From: an uncultured Collinsella sp. | GTDB lineage: Bacteria; Actinomycetota; Coriobacteriia; Coriobacteriales; Coriobacteriaceae | Assembly (NCBI GenBank): GCA_958446785.1 | Contig: CAUCXP010000025.1 | Span: forward strand, 1 to 12,074 | Length of the DNA stretch: 12,074 nt | Direction: 5' to 3' | In this document: one piece after another, positions 1 through 6,164 of the stretch | How positions within the stretch are numbered: the stretch's first letter is position 1 | How the letters are laid out: each line of letters starts with the position of its first letter | Made by a program: the position numbers and the translations under genes | The notes under the pieces: generated by a model | Databases searched by the model: none | The model's input: only the letters and a program-made list of their open reading frames with translations | What the model was told of the DNA's origin: nothing

Positions 1-2
1 CA

Positions 3-506
3 GAGCCTAAGAGGCCGGGTTACCCCCATATGATCGAACTCTTCGCGAAGTGCCCCGACTTTCTAAAGGGTCGTGAGGGGATTGATGTGGCGCCAATTCA
101 CGTTGATGAAAACATAAGCAGTCTTTCGGCAATTTTGTTGGACGATGCTTACTACAGCTTGTTCCTTCAGGGAATTCGGACCGTAGACGGCGTTTCGGTC
201 CTGGGTACGGAATACATTGTCCCGTTCAAAGCGAAGGCGTATCTCGACCTAAAATCCAGAATGGAGGCGGGGGAGAACGTTGATTCGAAGAAGGTAAAAA
301 AGCATAAACGCGATGCGCTGAGGCTTGCTCAGCTGCTCGGCGAGTCGGAAGGTGTCGACCTGGGCGGAGAACTGAAAGACGATATGCTTGCGTTTGTTAA
401 AGATTGTGAGGTAGGCGACGTCAATCTGAAACAGATCGGGGTTGCGGGCGTAACGATGGTGCAGTTGCTCGAGACGATGAAAGCAACATATGGCTTGATT
501 GGTTGA
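3..506 (+). CDS. Nucleotidyltransferase-like protein resembling AbiEii family, C-terminal part (5' end outside window)
   Basis: The frame is open to the left edge: codons from position 3 read through EPKRPGYPH into the first ATG at 30, with no in-frame stop and no ribosome binding site before that ATG. The visible 168 residues are therefore the C-terminal part of a longer protein. The segment around LSAILLDDAYYSLFLQG, followed by a Val-Asp-Gly turn, IVPFKAKAYLDL and then a Lys-rich KKVKKHKRDA helix, resembles from memory the C-terminal half of nucleotidyltransferase proteins of the AbiEii/toxin type. The catalytic GS..D motif would lie outside the window, so activity cannot be judged. Its base composition is visibly less GC-rich than the gat genes, which hints at transfer. 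If it is AbiEii-like, a partner regulator (AbiEi type) might lie upstream; none is visible here. Family assignment is moderate; a defence role is only inference. Confidence 0.6.
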   Translation, partial: EPKRPGYPHMIELFAKCPDFLKGREGIDVAPIHVDENISSLSAILLDDAYYSLFLQGIRTVDGVSVLGTEYIVPFKAKAYLDLKSRMEAGENVDSKKVKKHKRDALRLAQLLGESEGVDLGGELKDDMLAFVKDCEVGDVNLKQIGVAGVTMVQLLETMKATYGLIG

Positions 507-522
507 GTGGGGTTACGTGGCC

Positions 523-551
523 CGGACAGTGCAGTCTAGCTGCGTTGTCCG
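523..551 (+). other. Hairpin downstream of the nucleotidyltransferase-like gene
   Basis: Arms at 523-534 and 540-551 pair over 12 bp, including two G-U pairs, around the loop TCTAG. No T-run follows, so it is not a typical intrinsic terminator. It could still be a transcript 3' end or a stabilising hairpin. Confidence 0.5.
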
Positions 552-587
552 ACGCATGAGCTCGCTAATCGGCTATTATTTGTTTAG

Positions 588-601
588 ACAACTTGAGTTG
601 T
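588..601. promoter_or_regulatory. Palindrome upstream of the sortase start
   Basis: ACAACT-TG-AGTTGT is a perfect 6-bp inverted repeat with a 2-bp centre. It ends two bases before the sortase Shine-Dalgarno AGGAG (604-608). TATTAT at 574-579 is a possible -10, without a convincing -35. The palindrome could be an operator or, in RNA, a small hairpin next to the ribosome binding site; the sequence cannot decide between them. Confidence 0.35.
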
Positions 602-617
602 AGAGGAGTGACTGGCG

Positions 618-1556
618 ATGGTGCAGGGCGCCAAACATATGAAGAGCAATAACGCCGCGGCCAACGGTGGCTCAAGCCCTCAGCCCAAACCTCAACCAAA
701 ACCCAAGCGCCGCCGCAAGCGGCTGCCGCGCTGGGCCGACCGTCTCATCACCATCGTCATCATCCTTATTGGCGTGGGCCTTATGACCTGGCCGTGGATC
801 TTGGACCGGCTCGAGGCCTCGGGCGTGTTCAACCAGATCAGCACCGTGTCCAGCACCGTGGACGCGCTGTCTGCCGAGGAGCGCGAGCGCATCCTGCTCC
901 AGGCGCGCTCCTTTAACGAGCAGCTGGCGGGCGAGGCCACCGAGCTTCCCGCCGACCAGATCGAGCCCTACGCCGAGCAGCTCATCTTTGACCGCGACCC
1001 CATGATGAGCTGGGTCGAGATCCCCTCCATCGACGTGAGCATGCCCATCTACCACGGCACGAGCGAGGAAGTCCTTATGGCGGGCGTCGGCCACCTGGAG
1101 GGCACGAGCCTGCCGGTGGGCGGTACCTCGACGCATTGCGTGCTTACCGCGCACTCGGGCATGCGCAACCTGAGCATGTTCGACGACATCCATTCGCTGG
1201 AGCCCGGCGACCTGGTGCTGCTGCACACCATGAACAAGACGCTCGCCTACAGGATGGTGGACTCCGAGGTGGTGCTGCCCGAGGAGATGGAGTCGCTGAC
1301 TATCGAGCCGGGTGCCGACAAGGTGACGCTCGTCACTTGCACGCCCTACGGCGTGAACGACCATCGCCTGCTGGTGCACTGCGTGCGCACCAAGTACAAC
1401 AAGAAGGACGTCGACAAGCAAAAGTCGCTGGCCGGCCGCCACTGGGGCAAGCGCGAGTTTGCCGTGCTCATCGTGGTCGTAGCCATTGTGCTGTTGCTGC
1501 TGGACATCGTGATCCACGCGGTCCGCAAACGCCGCAAGGCCAAGGCCTCAGCATAG
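618..1556 (+). CDS. Class C sortase
   Basis: Membrane-anchored cysteine transpeptidase. Class C sortases cut an LPxTG-like signal and polymerise pilin subunits or attach them at the cell surface. The 312-residue protein has a cytoplasmic tail rich in Pro and Lys (about 20-38), a membrane segment (43-62), the catalytic domain and a second C-terminal membrane segment (281-302) followed by a basic tail, the two-anchor layout of class C. Catalytic residues are visible: His179 in LTAHSGM, Cys241 in TLVTCTPYG and Arg250 in NDHRLLV. The family stretch GVGHLEGTSLPVGG is present. I do not see the usual DP[FW] lid before the core; RDP at the end of the linker is the nearest. Start 618 is chosen because AGGAG lies 9 nt upstream; the in-frame ATG at 639 has no such site. 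No pilin or LPxTG gene is in the window, so the substrate is unknown. Confidence 0.92.
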   Translation: MVQGAKHMKSNNAAANGGSSPQPKPQPKPKRRRKRLPRWADRLITIVIILIGVGLMTWPWILDRLEASGVFNQISTVSSTVDALSAEERERILLQARSFNEQLAGEATELPADQIEPYAEQLIFDRDPMMSWVEIPSIDVSMPIYHGTSEEVLMAGVGHLEGTSLPVGGTSTHCVLTAHSGMRNLSMFDDIHSLEPGDLVLLHTMNKTLAYRMVDSEVVLPEEMESLTIEPGADKVTLVTCTPYGVNDHRLLVHCVRTKYNKKDVDKQKSLAGRHWGKREFAVLIVVVAIVLLLLDIVIHAVRKRRKAKASA

Positions 1557-1569
1557 GGCATTCTCCAGA

Positions 1570-1677
1570 ACCACCACAATGGGGGCAGGCACCTTTGTGG
1601 TGGTCGGGACTTCCAAACCATCACAACATTCGATGAAAATCGCGATTTTGGCGAAAAGCGTCGAATGTTGTGATGGT
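1570..1677. repeat. Alternating inverted repeats sharing ACCAYCACAA
   Basis: Two palindromes stand in a row. The first has 10-bp arms at 1570-1579 and 1595-1604. The second has perfect 17-bp arms at 1617-1633 and 1661-1677 around a 27-nt loop, which itself contains the 14-nt palindrome AAAATCGCGATTTT (1636-1649). All four arms carry ACCA(C/T)CACAA, in alternating orientation. There is no T-run. The look is that of a dispersed intergenic palindromic element; it may also act as the 3' end of the sortase transcript. Confidence 0.75.
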
Positions 1678-1679
1678 CT

Positions 1680-1721
1680 TCGTTGTGGACGGCGCGGTTT
1701 TCGTTATGGACGGTGCGGTTT
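1680..1721. repeat. Tandem repeat, two 21-bp units
   Basis: Units at 1680-1700 and 1701-1721 differ at two of 21 positions (G/A and C/T). They begin two bases after the large palindrome and probably belong to the same intergenic element. Short reading frames cross them but have no ribosome binding site. Confidence 0.8.
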
Positions 1722-1818
1722 TGCTGCAGAACCGCCAGCCCGCCGCCTGCCAACCGCCTCCCTCGTTACGTTTTCGCTGCATTTGGGTAAAGCACCTGCT
1801 CCAAGCGGCGTTGCCTTG

Positions 1819-1824
1819 TATACT
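1819..1824 (+). promoter_or_regulatory. Candidate -10 box of the gatCAB promoter
   Basis: TATACT lies 35 nt before the gatC start, in the last stretch of the intergenic region. I see no good -35 box at the right distance (CTGCTC at 1797-1802 is the nearest). A start of transcription near 1831 would leave the chosen gatC ribosome binding site on the mRNA. Confidence 0.5.
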
Positions 1825-1845
1825 AGAGCGGTTTATCTGTTATGC

Positions 1846-1854
1846 GGAAGGGAG
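1846..1854 (+). promoter_or_regulatory. gatC ribosome binding site (decides the start)
   Basis: GGAAGGGAG ends 5 nt before the ATG at 1860. The earlier in-frame ATG at 1842 would put this site inside the coding region and has no Shine-Dalgarno of its own, so 1860 is preferred. Confidence 0.75.
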
Positions 1855-1859
1855 CGCCT

Positions 1860-2171
1860 ATGGCACTCAGCGAGAAAGACGTGCGCGGCATCGCCGAGTA
1901 CGCAAAGATCGCACTGACCGATGACGAGCTCACCCAGATGACGTCCTACATGAACGACGCCGTCCAGATGCTCGAGCCCGTCCTGCAATATGACTTGCCC
2001 GACGTGGAGCCCACGTTCCATCCCATCGGAAGCCTGTCCAACGTGATGGGCGATGACCTGCGCGAGCCCGAGCGCGACCTGCCGCTCGACGTTGCGCTCG
2101 AAAACGCCGGCAGCGCGCGCGACCGCTACTTCCGCGTGCCGTCCATTTTGGGAGAGGGGGAGAGCGAGTAA
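1860..2171 (+). CDS. gatC: Aspartyl/glutamyl-tRNA amidotransferase subunit C
   Basis: Small subunit of the GatCAB complex, which converts Glu-tRNA(Gln) and/or Asp-tRNA(Asn) to Gln-tRNA(Gln)/Asn-tRNA(Asn) in the cytoplasm. GatC wraps around GatA and GatB and stabilises them. The 103-residue protein has the usual length and order: an N-terminal helical part beginning MALSEKDVRGIAEYAKIAL, then a linker with the family's HP(I/L) stretch (FHPIGSLSNVMGDDLR) and an extended C-terminal tail ending FRVPSIL. The start at 1860 rests on the strong GGAAGGGAG before it. It is the first gene of the operon and its TAA stop shares one base with the gatA ATG (TAATG), which suggests translational coupling. The identification follows from sequence and from the two genes behind it. 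Confidence 0.95.
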   Translation: MALSEKDVRGIAEYAKIALTDDELTQMTSYMNDAVQMLEPVLQYDLPDVEPTFHPIGSLSNVMGDDLREPERDLPLDVALENAGSARDRYFRVPSILGEGESE

Positions 2172-3685
2172 TGGCGCAGAGCTTCGATTCCCTTACCGCC
2201 GCCCAGATCGCTGCGGGCGTTGCCGCCGGCGACTTTACCGCTACCGAGGTGGCCCAGGCCTCCCTTGCCGCCATCGAGGCGCGCGAGGGCGGGGTCCAGG
2301 CATTCCTGCAGGTGGCGCCCGAGCTTGCGCTCGAGGCCGCCGCGCGCGTGGATGCCGACCGTGCCGCAGGCAAGCCGCTGCCCCCGCTTGCGGGCGTGCC
2401 GCTGGCCATCAAGGACAACATGAACCTTGTGGGTACGCGCACCACCTGCGCTTCCCGCATGCTTGCGGACTACCAGAGCGTCTACACTGCCACCTGCGTC
2501 CAGCGCATGCTCGATGCCGGCTGCCTGCCCATGGGCAAGGCCAACATGGACGAGTTTGCCTTTGGCAGCTCCACCGAGAGCTCGGCGTTCCACCGCACCA
2601 ATAACCCTTGGGATACCGAGCGCGTGCCCGGCGGCTCCTCGGGCGGCTCCGCTGCAGCCGTCGCCGCGGGCGAGGTCGCGCTCTCGCTGGGCTCGGACAC
2701 CGGCGGCTCCATTCGCCAGCCGGCGTCGCTGTGCGGCGTGGTGGGCTTTAAGCCCACGTATGGCGCCGTGAGCCGTTACGGCGTGGTTGCCTTTGGCTCG
2801 TCGCTCGACCAGGTGGGGCCCTTTGGCCGCACGGTCGAGGATGTTGCGCTGGCCATGAACGCGCTTACCGGCGCGGGCCACGATCCGTACGACTGCACCA
2901 GCCAGGATTGCGCCGTCGACTTTACCGAGCACCTCAACGACAGCATCGAGGGCAAGCGCGTGGGCATTATCCCCGCGTTTATGGAGGCCGAGGGCCTGAC
3001 GCCCGAGGTCAAGGCCGCTGTTCAGCGCGCCGCCCAGGAGCTGCAGAACCAGGGCGCCGAGCTGGTCGAGGTCGACCTGCCGCACCTGGATGCCGCCATC
3101 GCCGCCTACTACGTCATCGGCCCGGCCGAGGCGTTCTCCAACCTGGCCCGCTTCGACGGCATTCGCTACGGCTATCAGGAGGAGGGCTGCGCCAACCTGT
3201 CCGACCAGAGCTCGCTGTCGCGCGCCCACGGCTTTGGCGCCGAGGCCAAGCGCCGTCAGATGCTCGGCGCCTACCTGCTGAGCTCGGGCGTGTACGACAA
3301 GTACTACTACGCTGCGCAAAAGGCCCGTACGCTCATCACGCGGGACTACGACGCCGCGTATGCCAAGGTGGACACCATCCTCATGCCCGCCTCGCCGCGC
3401 ACGGCCTTTAAGTTTGGCGAGATCAGCGACCCCACGCAGATGTACCTCTCCGACCTGTACACCATCTCGCTCAACATTTGCGGCAACGGCGGCATCTCGG
3501 TGCCGCTGGGCCTGGGCGAGGACACTCAGCTGCCCGTTTCTGCCCAGCTGGTGGGACCTGCCTTTAAGGACCGTCAGCTGCTCACGTTTGCCCGCGCCCT
3601 GGAGCGCGGCTTTGCCGATGCCGCCACGGGTGCGCCCGTGCTTTCCGTCGCGCCCGATTTTGCCGGGAAGGGAGGCGAGCTGTAA
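2171..3685 (+). CDS. gatA: Aspartyl/glutamyl-tRNA amidotransferase subunit A
   Basis: Glutaminase subunit of GatCAB: an amidase-signature hydrolase that frees ammonia from glutamine and sends it through a channel to GatB. The Ser-cisSer-Lys triad can be placed: Lys81 in PLAIKDNMN, Ser156 in GGSSGGSAAA and nucleophile Ser180 in GSDTGGSIRQPA, two residues later than in the well-studied Staphylococcus aureus enzyme (79/154/178, from memory). The motif GVVGFKPTYG follows as in the family. At 504 residues it is near the usual 485-490. It starts on the last base of the gatC stop codon, with a G-rich GAGAGGGGGAGAG stretch as ribosome binding site, and ends with the same TAATG junction into gatB. An unusually open antisense frame lies opposite; it is a composition effect. 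Confidence 0.97.
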   Translation: MAQSFDSLTAAQIAAGVAAGDFTATEVAQASLAAIEAREGGVQAFLQVAPELALEAAARVDADRAAGKPLPPLAGVPLAIKDNMNLVGTRTTCASRMLADYQSVYTATCVQRMLDAGCLPMGKANMDEFAFGSSTESSAFHRTNNPWDTERVPGGSSGGSAAAVAAGEVALSLGSDTGGSIRQPASLCGVVGFKPTYGAVSRYGVVAFGSSLDQVGPFGRTVEDVALAMNALTGAGHDPYDCTSQDCAVDFTEHLNDSIEGKRVGIIPAFMEAEGLTPEVKAAVQRAAQELQNQGAELVEVDLPHLDAAIAAYYVIGPAEAFSNLARFDGIRYGYQEEGCANLSDQSSLSRAHGFGAEAKRRQMLGAYLLSSGVYDKYYYAAQKARTLITRDYDAAYAKVDTILMPASPRTAFKFGEISDPTQMYLSDLYTISLNICGNGGISVPLGLGEDTQLPVSAQLVGPAFKDRQLLTFARALERGFADAATGAPVLSVAPDFAGKGGEL

Positions 3686-5361
3686 TGAAGGAGCTTTCCG
3701 AGGTCCTGCAGGATTGGGAGGCCGTGATCGGCCTGGAGATCCATACCGAGCTCACCGCACTCGATACCAAGATGTTCTGCAACTGCAAGCTCAGCCACGA
3801 TGACGAACCCAACGCCAACGTGTGCCCGGTGTGCCTGGGCCTGCCCGGCGCCCTGCCGGTGCCCAACAAGCGCGCCATCGAGAGCATCGTCAAGGCCGGT
3901 CTCGCCACCAACTGCGAGATCCAGCGCCACTCGATGTTCTACCGCAAGCACTACTTCTATCCCGATATGGCCAAGAACTTCCAGACTACGCAGGGTCCGG
4001 TTGCCTTTGCCATGTACGGTCACCTGGATCTGGATGTGACCGGTCGCGGTGCCGCCGAGCGCCCCGACTGCGCGTTTGGCGAGGCCGAGGCCCAGAGTCT
4101 GGCGAGCGCCTCGGCCAACGCCGAGGGCCTGTCCACGTCCATGTCCTCCACGATGCGCGAGGGCAATCAGCGCGCCGGACACTTGGCCAGCTATGACGCG
4201 TCCAATATGACCATGCCCGAGCGTCGCGAGGACGGTTCCTACACGGTGCCCATTCGCATCCTGCGCATCCATATGGAAGAGGACGCCGCCAAGATGGTGC
4301 ACGTGGGCGGTGCCGAGGGCCGCATTACCGCCGCTGCCGAGTCGCTCGTCGACTACAACCGCTGCGGCACGCCTCTGATCGAGCTCGTCACCGAGCCCGA
4401 TCTGCGCACGCCCGAGGAGGCTCGCCTGTTTATGGAGAAGCTCCGTCGCATCTTTGTGACGCTGGGCATTTCGGACTGCTCCATGGAAAAGGGTTCCATG
4501 CGCTGCGATGGCAACGTGTCGCTGCGCCGCCGCGGCGAGACCAAGCTGGGCACCAAGACCGAGCTCAAGAACCTCAACTCGTTTAAGAGCCTGCATGACG
4601 GCCTTGCCTACGAGATCTGCCGCCAGGCTGAGGTGCTCGAGGAGGGCGGCATTATCTATCAGGAGACCCGCCACTGGGAGCCTAGCCGCAAGCGCACCGT
4701 GGTCATGCGCGTCAAGGAGACGGCCGACGACTATCGCCTGTTCCCCGATCCCGACCTGGCGCCGTTCGATCTGGACGACGAGTTCATCGACCGCTGCCGA
4801 GGTGAGATTCCCGAGCTGCCCGATGCCAAGCGCGCCCGTTTTGAGGCCGACTTTGGCATTAAGACGGCCGACGCTGAGCAGATTGCCGGCGACCCCGAGT
4901 TTGCCGACTTCTTTGAGGCCGCCGCTGCCGGTATGGCTGGCAAGGAGGCCCAGACGGTCGCAAACTTGCTGGTCAACGAGATGATCGCCTACCTTAAGGG
5001 CGCGGGCGTGTCGCTGGCCGAGTCCGGCATCGTGCCGGCTCAAGTGGCGGCGCTTGCCAAGCTGCTGGCGACCGATGCCATCAGCTCCAACCAGGCGCAC
5101 GAGGTCTTTGAGGCCATGGCCCAGACCGGTGACGATCCCAACAAGATCGTCGACGAGCGTGGTATGCGTCAGGTGAGCGATGCCGGCGCGCTGCAGCCGA
5201 TCGTGGACGAGGTGCTGGCAAACTGTGCCGATCAGGCGCAGCAGTATCGTGACGGCAACCAGAAGGTTATCGGCTTTTTGGTGGGCCAGTGCATGAAGGC
5301 GAGCCGCGGTAAGGGCAACCCGAAGCTCTTCAACGAGTTGCTGAGAACGTCGCTCTCGTAA
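3685..5361 (+). CDS. gatB: Aspartyl/glutamyl-tRNA amidotransferase subunit B, with internal insertion
   Basis: tRNA-binding and kinase-like subunit of GatCAB: it activates the misacylated Glu or Asp with ATP and amidates it with ammonia from GatA. Seen in order: VIGLEIHTEL, a four-cysteine zinc site (Cys32, Cys34, Cys47, Cys50 around FCNCKL and VCPVCLGLPGALP), YFYPDMAKNFQ, LRIHMEEDAAK, GTPLIELVTEPDLR, the MRCDGNVSLR strand, FPDPDLAPF, and a C-terminal helical/YqeY-type tail that includes FLVGQCMKASRGKGNPKL. At 558 residues it exceeds the usual 475-500. The excess sits at about residues 121-185, between the HLDLDV strand and the RILRIHMEED strand, a Ser/Ala-rich stretch absent from the GatB proteins I remember. 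It may be typical of the lineage. Last gene of the operon, ended by the hairpin at 5428. Confidence 0.96.
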   Translation: MKELSEVLQDWEAVIGLEIHTELTALDTKMFCNCKLSHDDEPNANVCPVCLGLPGALPVPNKRAIESIVKAGLATNCEIQRHSMFYRKHYFYPDMAKNFQTTQGPVAFAMYGHLDLDVTGRGAAERPDCAFGEAEAQSLASASANAEGLSTSMSSTMREGNQRAGHLASYDASNMTMPERREDGSYTVPIRILRIHMEEDAAKMVHVGGAEGRITAAAESLVDYNRCGTPLIELVTEPDLRTPEEARLFMEKLRRIFVTLGISDCSMEKGSMRCDGNVSLRRRGETKLGTKTELKNLNSFKSLHDGLAYEICRQAEVLEEGGIIYQETRHWEPSRKRTVVMRVKETADDYRLFPDPDLAPFDLDDEFIDRCRGEIPELPDAKRARFEADFGIKTADAEQIAGDPEFADFFEAAAAGMAGKEAQTVANLLVNEMIAYLKGAGVSLAESGIVPAQVAALAKLLATDAISSNQAHEVFEAMAQTGDDPNKIVDERGMRQVSDAGALQPIVDEVLANCADQAQQYRDGNQKVIGFLVGQCMKASRGKGNPKLFNELLRTSLS

Positions 5362-5364
5362 ACG

Positions 5365-5507
5365 GGAACCCGGGAGCCCCGGCAGGGCGGGTGCTTCCTC
5401 AAAATTTCAAACAGTCCTGCGCAAGACGAAGGCCACATTAAGTGGCCTTCTTTGCGTGCGGAACTCATTTTGAGCAAGCACCCGCCCCGCCGGGGCTTCC
5501 GGGTTCC
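5365..5507. repeat. 41-bp inverted repeat enclosing the gatB terminator
   Basis: The left arm (5365-5405) and the right arm (5467-5507) are reverse complements at 38 of 41 positions. The 61 bases between them hold the hairpin terminator at 5428-5453. The right arm is also the first part of the direct repeat at 5460. In RNA the long arms could pair with each other and enclose the terminator. Confidence 0.85.
5428..5453 (+). terminator. Intrinsic terminator after gatB
   Basis: The 9-bp perfect stem GAAGGCCAC/GTGGCCTTC closes the loop ATTAA and is followed by TTTG. It lies 67 nt after the gatB stop. Confidence 0.75.
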
Positions 5508-5558
5508 GCAACGACTCGGCCGTTCGGGTCAGGTGGGCTGGATTGAATAGAGTGAATG
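5460..5558. repeat. 99-bp direct repeat, copy 1
   Basis: It matches copy 2 (5591-5689) at 88 of 99 positions with no gaps, at a fixed offset of 131. Its first part is the right arm of the 41-bp inverted repeat. The shared core includes GCAACGACTCGGCC. It runs directly into the stem of the terminator at 5555. Confidence 0.85.
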
Positions 5559-5586
5559 GGCGCGCTGTTGGCGCGCCCATTGTTTT
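5555..5586 (+). terminator. Intrinsic-terminator-like hairpin after repeat copy 1
   Basis: The 11-bp perfect stem (5555-5565 with 5571-5581) has the loop TGTTG and is followed by GTTTT. Confidence 0.7.
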
Positions 5587-5590
5587 GAAG

Positions 5591-5689
5591 GGAACTCATT
5601 TTGAGCAAGCGCCCACCCTGCCGGGGCTCCCGGGTTCTGCAACGACTCGGCCGTTCGGGTCAGGTAGGCTGAATGGAATTTGGTGAATG
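5591..5689. repeat. 99-bp direct repeat, copy 2
   Basis: Second copy of the unit at 5460-5558, 11 differences, again running into a hairpin terminator of different stem sequence. No coding frame is conserved between the copies with a ribosome binding site. Confidence 0.85.
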
Positions 5690-5716
5690 AGGGCGCCGTT
5701 GGCGCCCTCATTTTTT
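5686..5716 (+). terminator. Intrinsic terminator after repeat copy 2
   Basis: The 12-bp perfect stem (5686-5697 with 5701-5712) has the loop GTT; with the end of the stem it gives a run of six T. It is the best terminator of the three and insulates the metal-ATPase operon from gatCAB. Confidence 0.8.
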
Positions 5717-5719
5717 GTG

Positions 5720-5759
5720 GATGTGAAGCAGGGGCGGTCCCTTGGTCACATCGCGCCCC
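5720..5759. other. Two interleaved inverted repeats
   Basis: GATGTGA (5720-5726) is the reverse complement of TCACATC (5746-5752), and GGGGCG (5731-5736) of CGCCCC (5754-5759). The pairs cross each other. With only one base between the last two arms a stable pseudoknot is sterically doubtful, so they are more likely alternative stems or a DNA site. The element lies upstream of the promoter at 5785. Confidence 0.5.
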
Positions 5760-5784
5760 AAGATTTCCAAAAAGTTAACCTTTG

Positions 5785-5813
5785 TTGACCTCAATAGTTA
5801 GATAAACTAAACT
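5785..5813 (+). promoter_or_regulatory. Promoter of the DUF6110-like/P-type ATPase operon
   Basis: TTGACC (5785-5790) and TAAACT (5808-5813) are separated by 17 bases, in an AT-rich stretch unlike the rest of the region. Transcription would start near 5820, giving a leader of about 80 nt. Confidence 0.7.
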
Positions 5814-5816
5814 ATT
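5793..5816. promoter_or_regulatory. Candidate operator overlapping the -10 box
   Basis: AATAGTT and AACTATT form a perfect 7-bp inverted repeat with a 10-bp spacer. It covers the -10 box, a position suited to repression, for example by a metal-sensing regulator. No regulator gene is in the window, so the regulator is unknown. Confidence 0.5.
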
Positions 5817-5831
5817 TTTCAAAAGCGTGCT

Positions 5832-5885
5832 CGAGCAAACTTGTTTACTCGGGTGCTGAGGCACCATGCCGCGTCCAATGCGGCA
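5832..5885 (+). promoter_or_regulatory. Structured 5' leader with three consecutive hairpins
   Basis: Three stems follow one another almost without gaps: CGAGCAAAC/GTTTACTCG (5832-5851, one mismatch), GGTGC-TGAG-GCACC (5852-5865) and TGCCGC/GCGGCA (5867-5885, loop of 7). The third ends one base before the Shine-Dalgarno AAGGGAG (5887-5893). An alternative for the first is the palindrome TGCTCGAGCA (5828-5837). It fits no riboswitch class I know; a regulatory role is inference. Confidence 0.5.
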
Positions 5886-5900
5886 AAAGGGAGAAGCAAC

Positions 5901-6146
5901 ATGAAGAAGTCGACGTTTAACACCCTGCTTGTCGGTGGCGGTTTTCTGCTCGGTACGGCCGGCATCAAGCTGCTCACCAGCGCTCCGGTAAAGAATGCCT
6001 GCGTGCAGGGTATCGCGTGCGGCATGCGCGTCAAGAACTGCTACCAGGACATGGTCGAGCAGGCCAAGGCCAATGTCGATGACATGGTTGCCGAGGCGGC
6101 CTATATCACCCAGAGCGAGGCCGCTGCTGACGAGGCAGCCGAGTAA
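5901..6146 (+). CDS. DUF6110-like small protein linked to P-type ATPase
   Basis: 81 residues, function unknown. It resembles from memory the small DUF6110 proteins found directly before heavy-metal-type P-type ATPases in gut Firmicutes and Actinobacteria. It has a glycine-rich hydrophobic N-terminal segment (about 8-26, LLVGGGFLLGTAGIKLL), then an amphipathic helix with three cysteines (34, 40, 47) and an acidic, Ala-rich C-terminal end. It is probably membrane-associated. The start at 5901 is set by AAGGGAG 7 nt upstream; a longer frame from TTG at 5841 would translate the leader hairpins and has no ribosome binding site. The ATPase follows after 18 nt, so both are surely cotranscribed. A role as accessory subunit or metal-delivery factor is inference. 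Confidence 0.85.
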   Translation: MKKSTFNTLLVGGGFLLGTAGIKLLTSAPVKNACVQGIACGMRVKNCYQDMVEQAKANVDDMVAEAAYITQSEAAADEAAE

Positions 6147-6164
6147 CGCTCCCAGGCACAAACT

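Noticed and set aside
30..32. ATG at 30 as true start of the first gene
   Set aside because: The frame is open upstream to the window edge and no Shine-Dalgarno precedes it.
672..1517. Long antisense frame opposite the sortase
   Set aside because: It mirrors the GC-rich third positions of the sortase, has no ribosome binding site and a low-complexity His/Val/Gln-rich product.
1670..1924. Small plus-strand frame reading through the 21-bp tandem repeat
   Set aside because: It overlaps the gatC promoter and start, and lacks a ribosome binding site.
2126..3319. 397-residue antisense frame opposite gatA
   Set aside because: Composition shadow of gatA, Gly/Ala/Arg/His-rich, no recognisable domain or start signal.
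3574..5100. 508-residue antisense frame opposite gatB
   Set aside because: Same shadow effect; it spans the gatA/gatB junction and has no plausible product.
5365..5716. Repeat cluster as a CRISPR array
   Set aside because: Only two direct copies of 99 bp and one inverted; no short regular repeats with spacers and no cas genes.
5841..5900. TTG start extending the small DUF6110-like protein by 20 residues
   Set aside because: The extension would translate the leader hairpins and has no ribosome binding site; ATG 5901 has a strong one.
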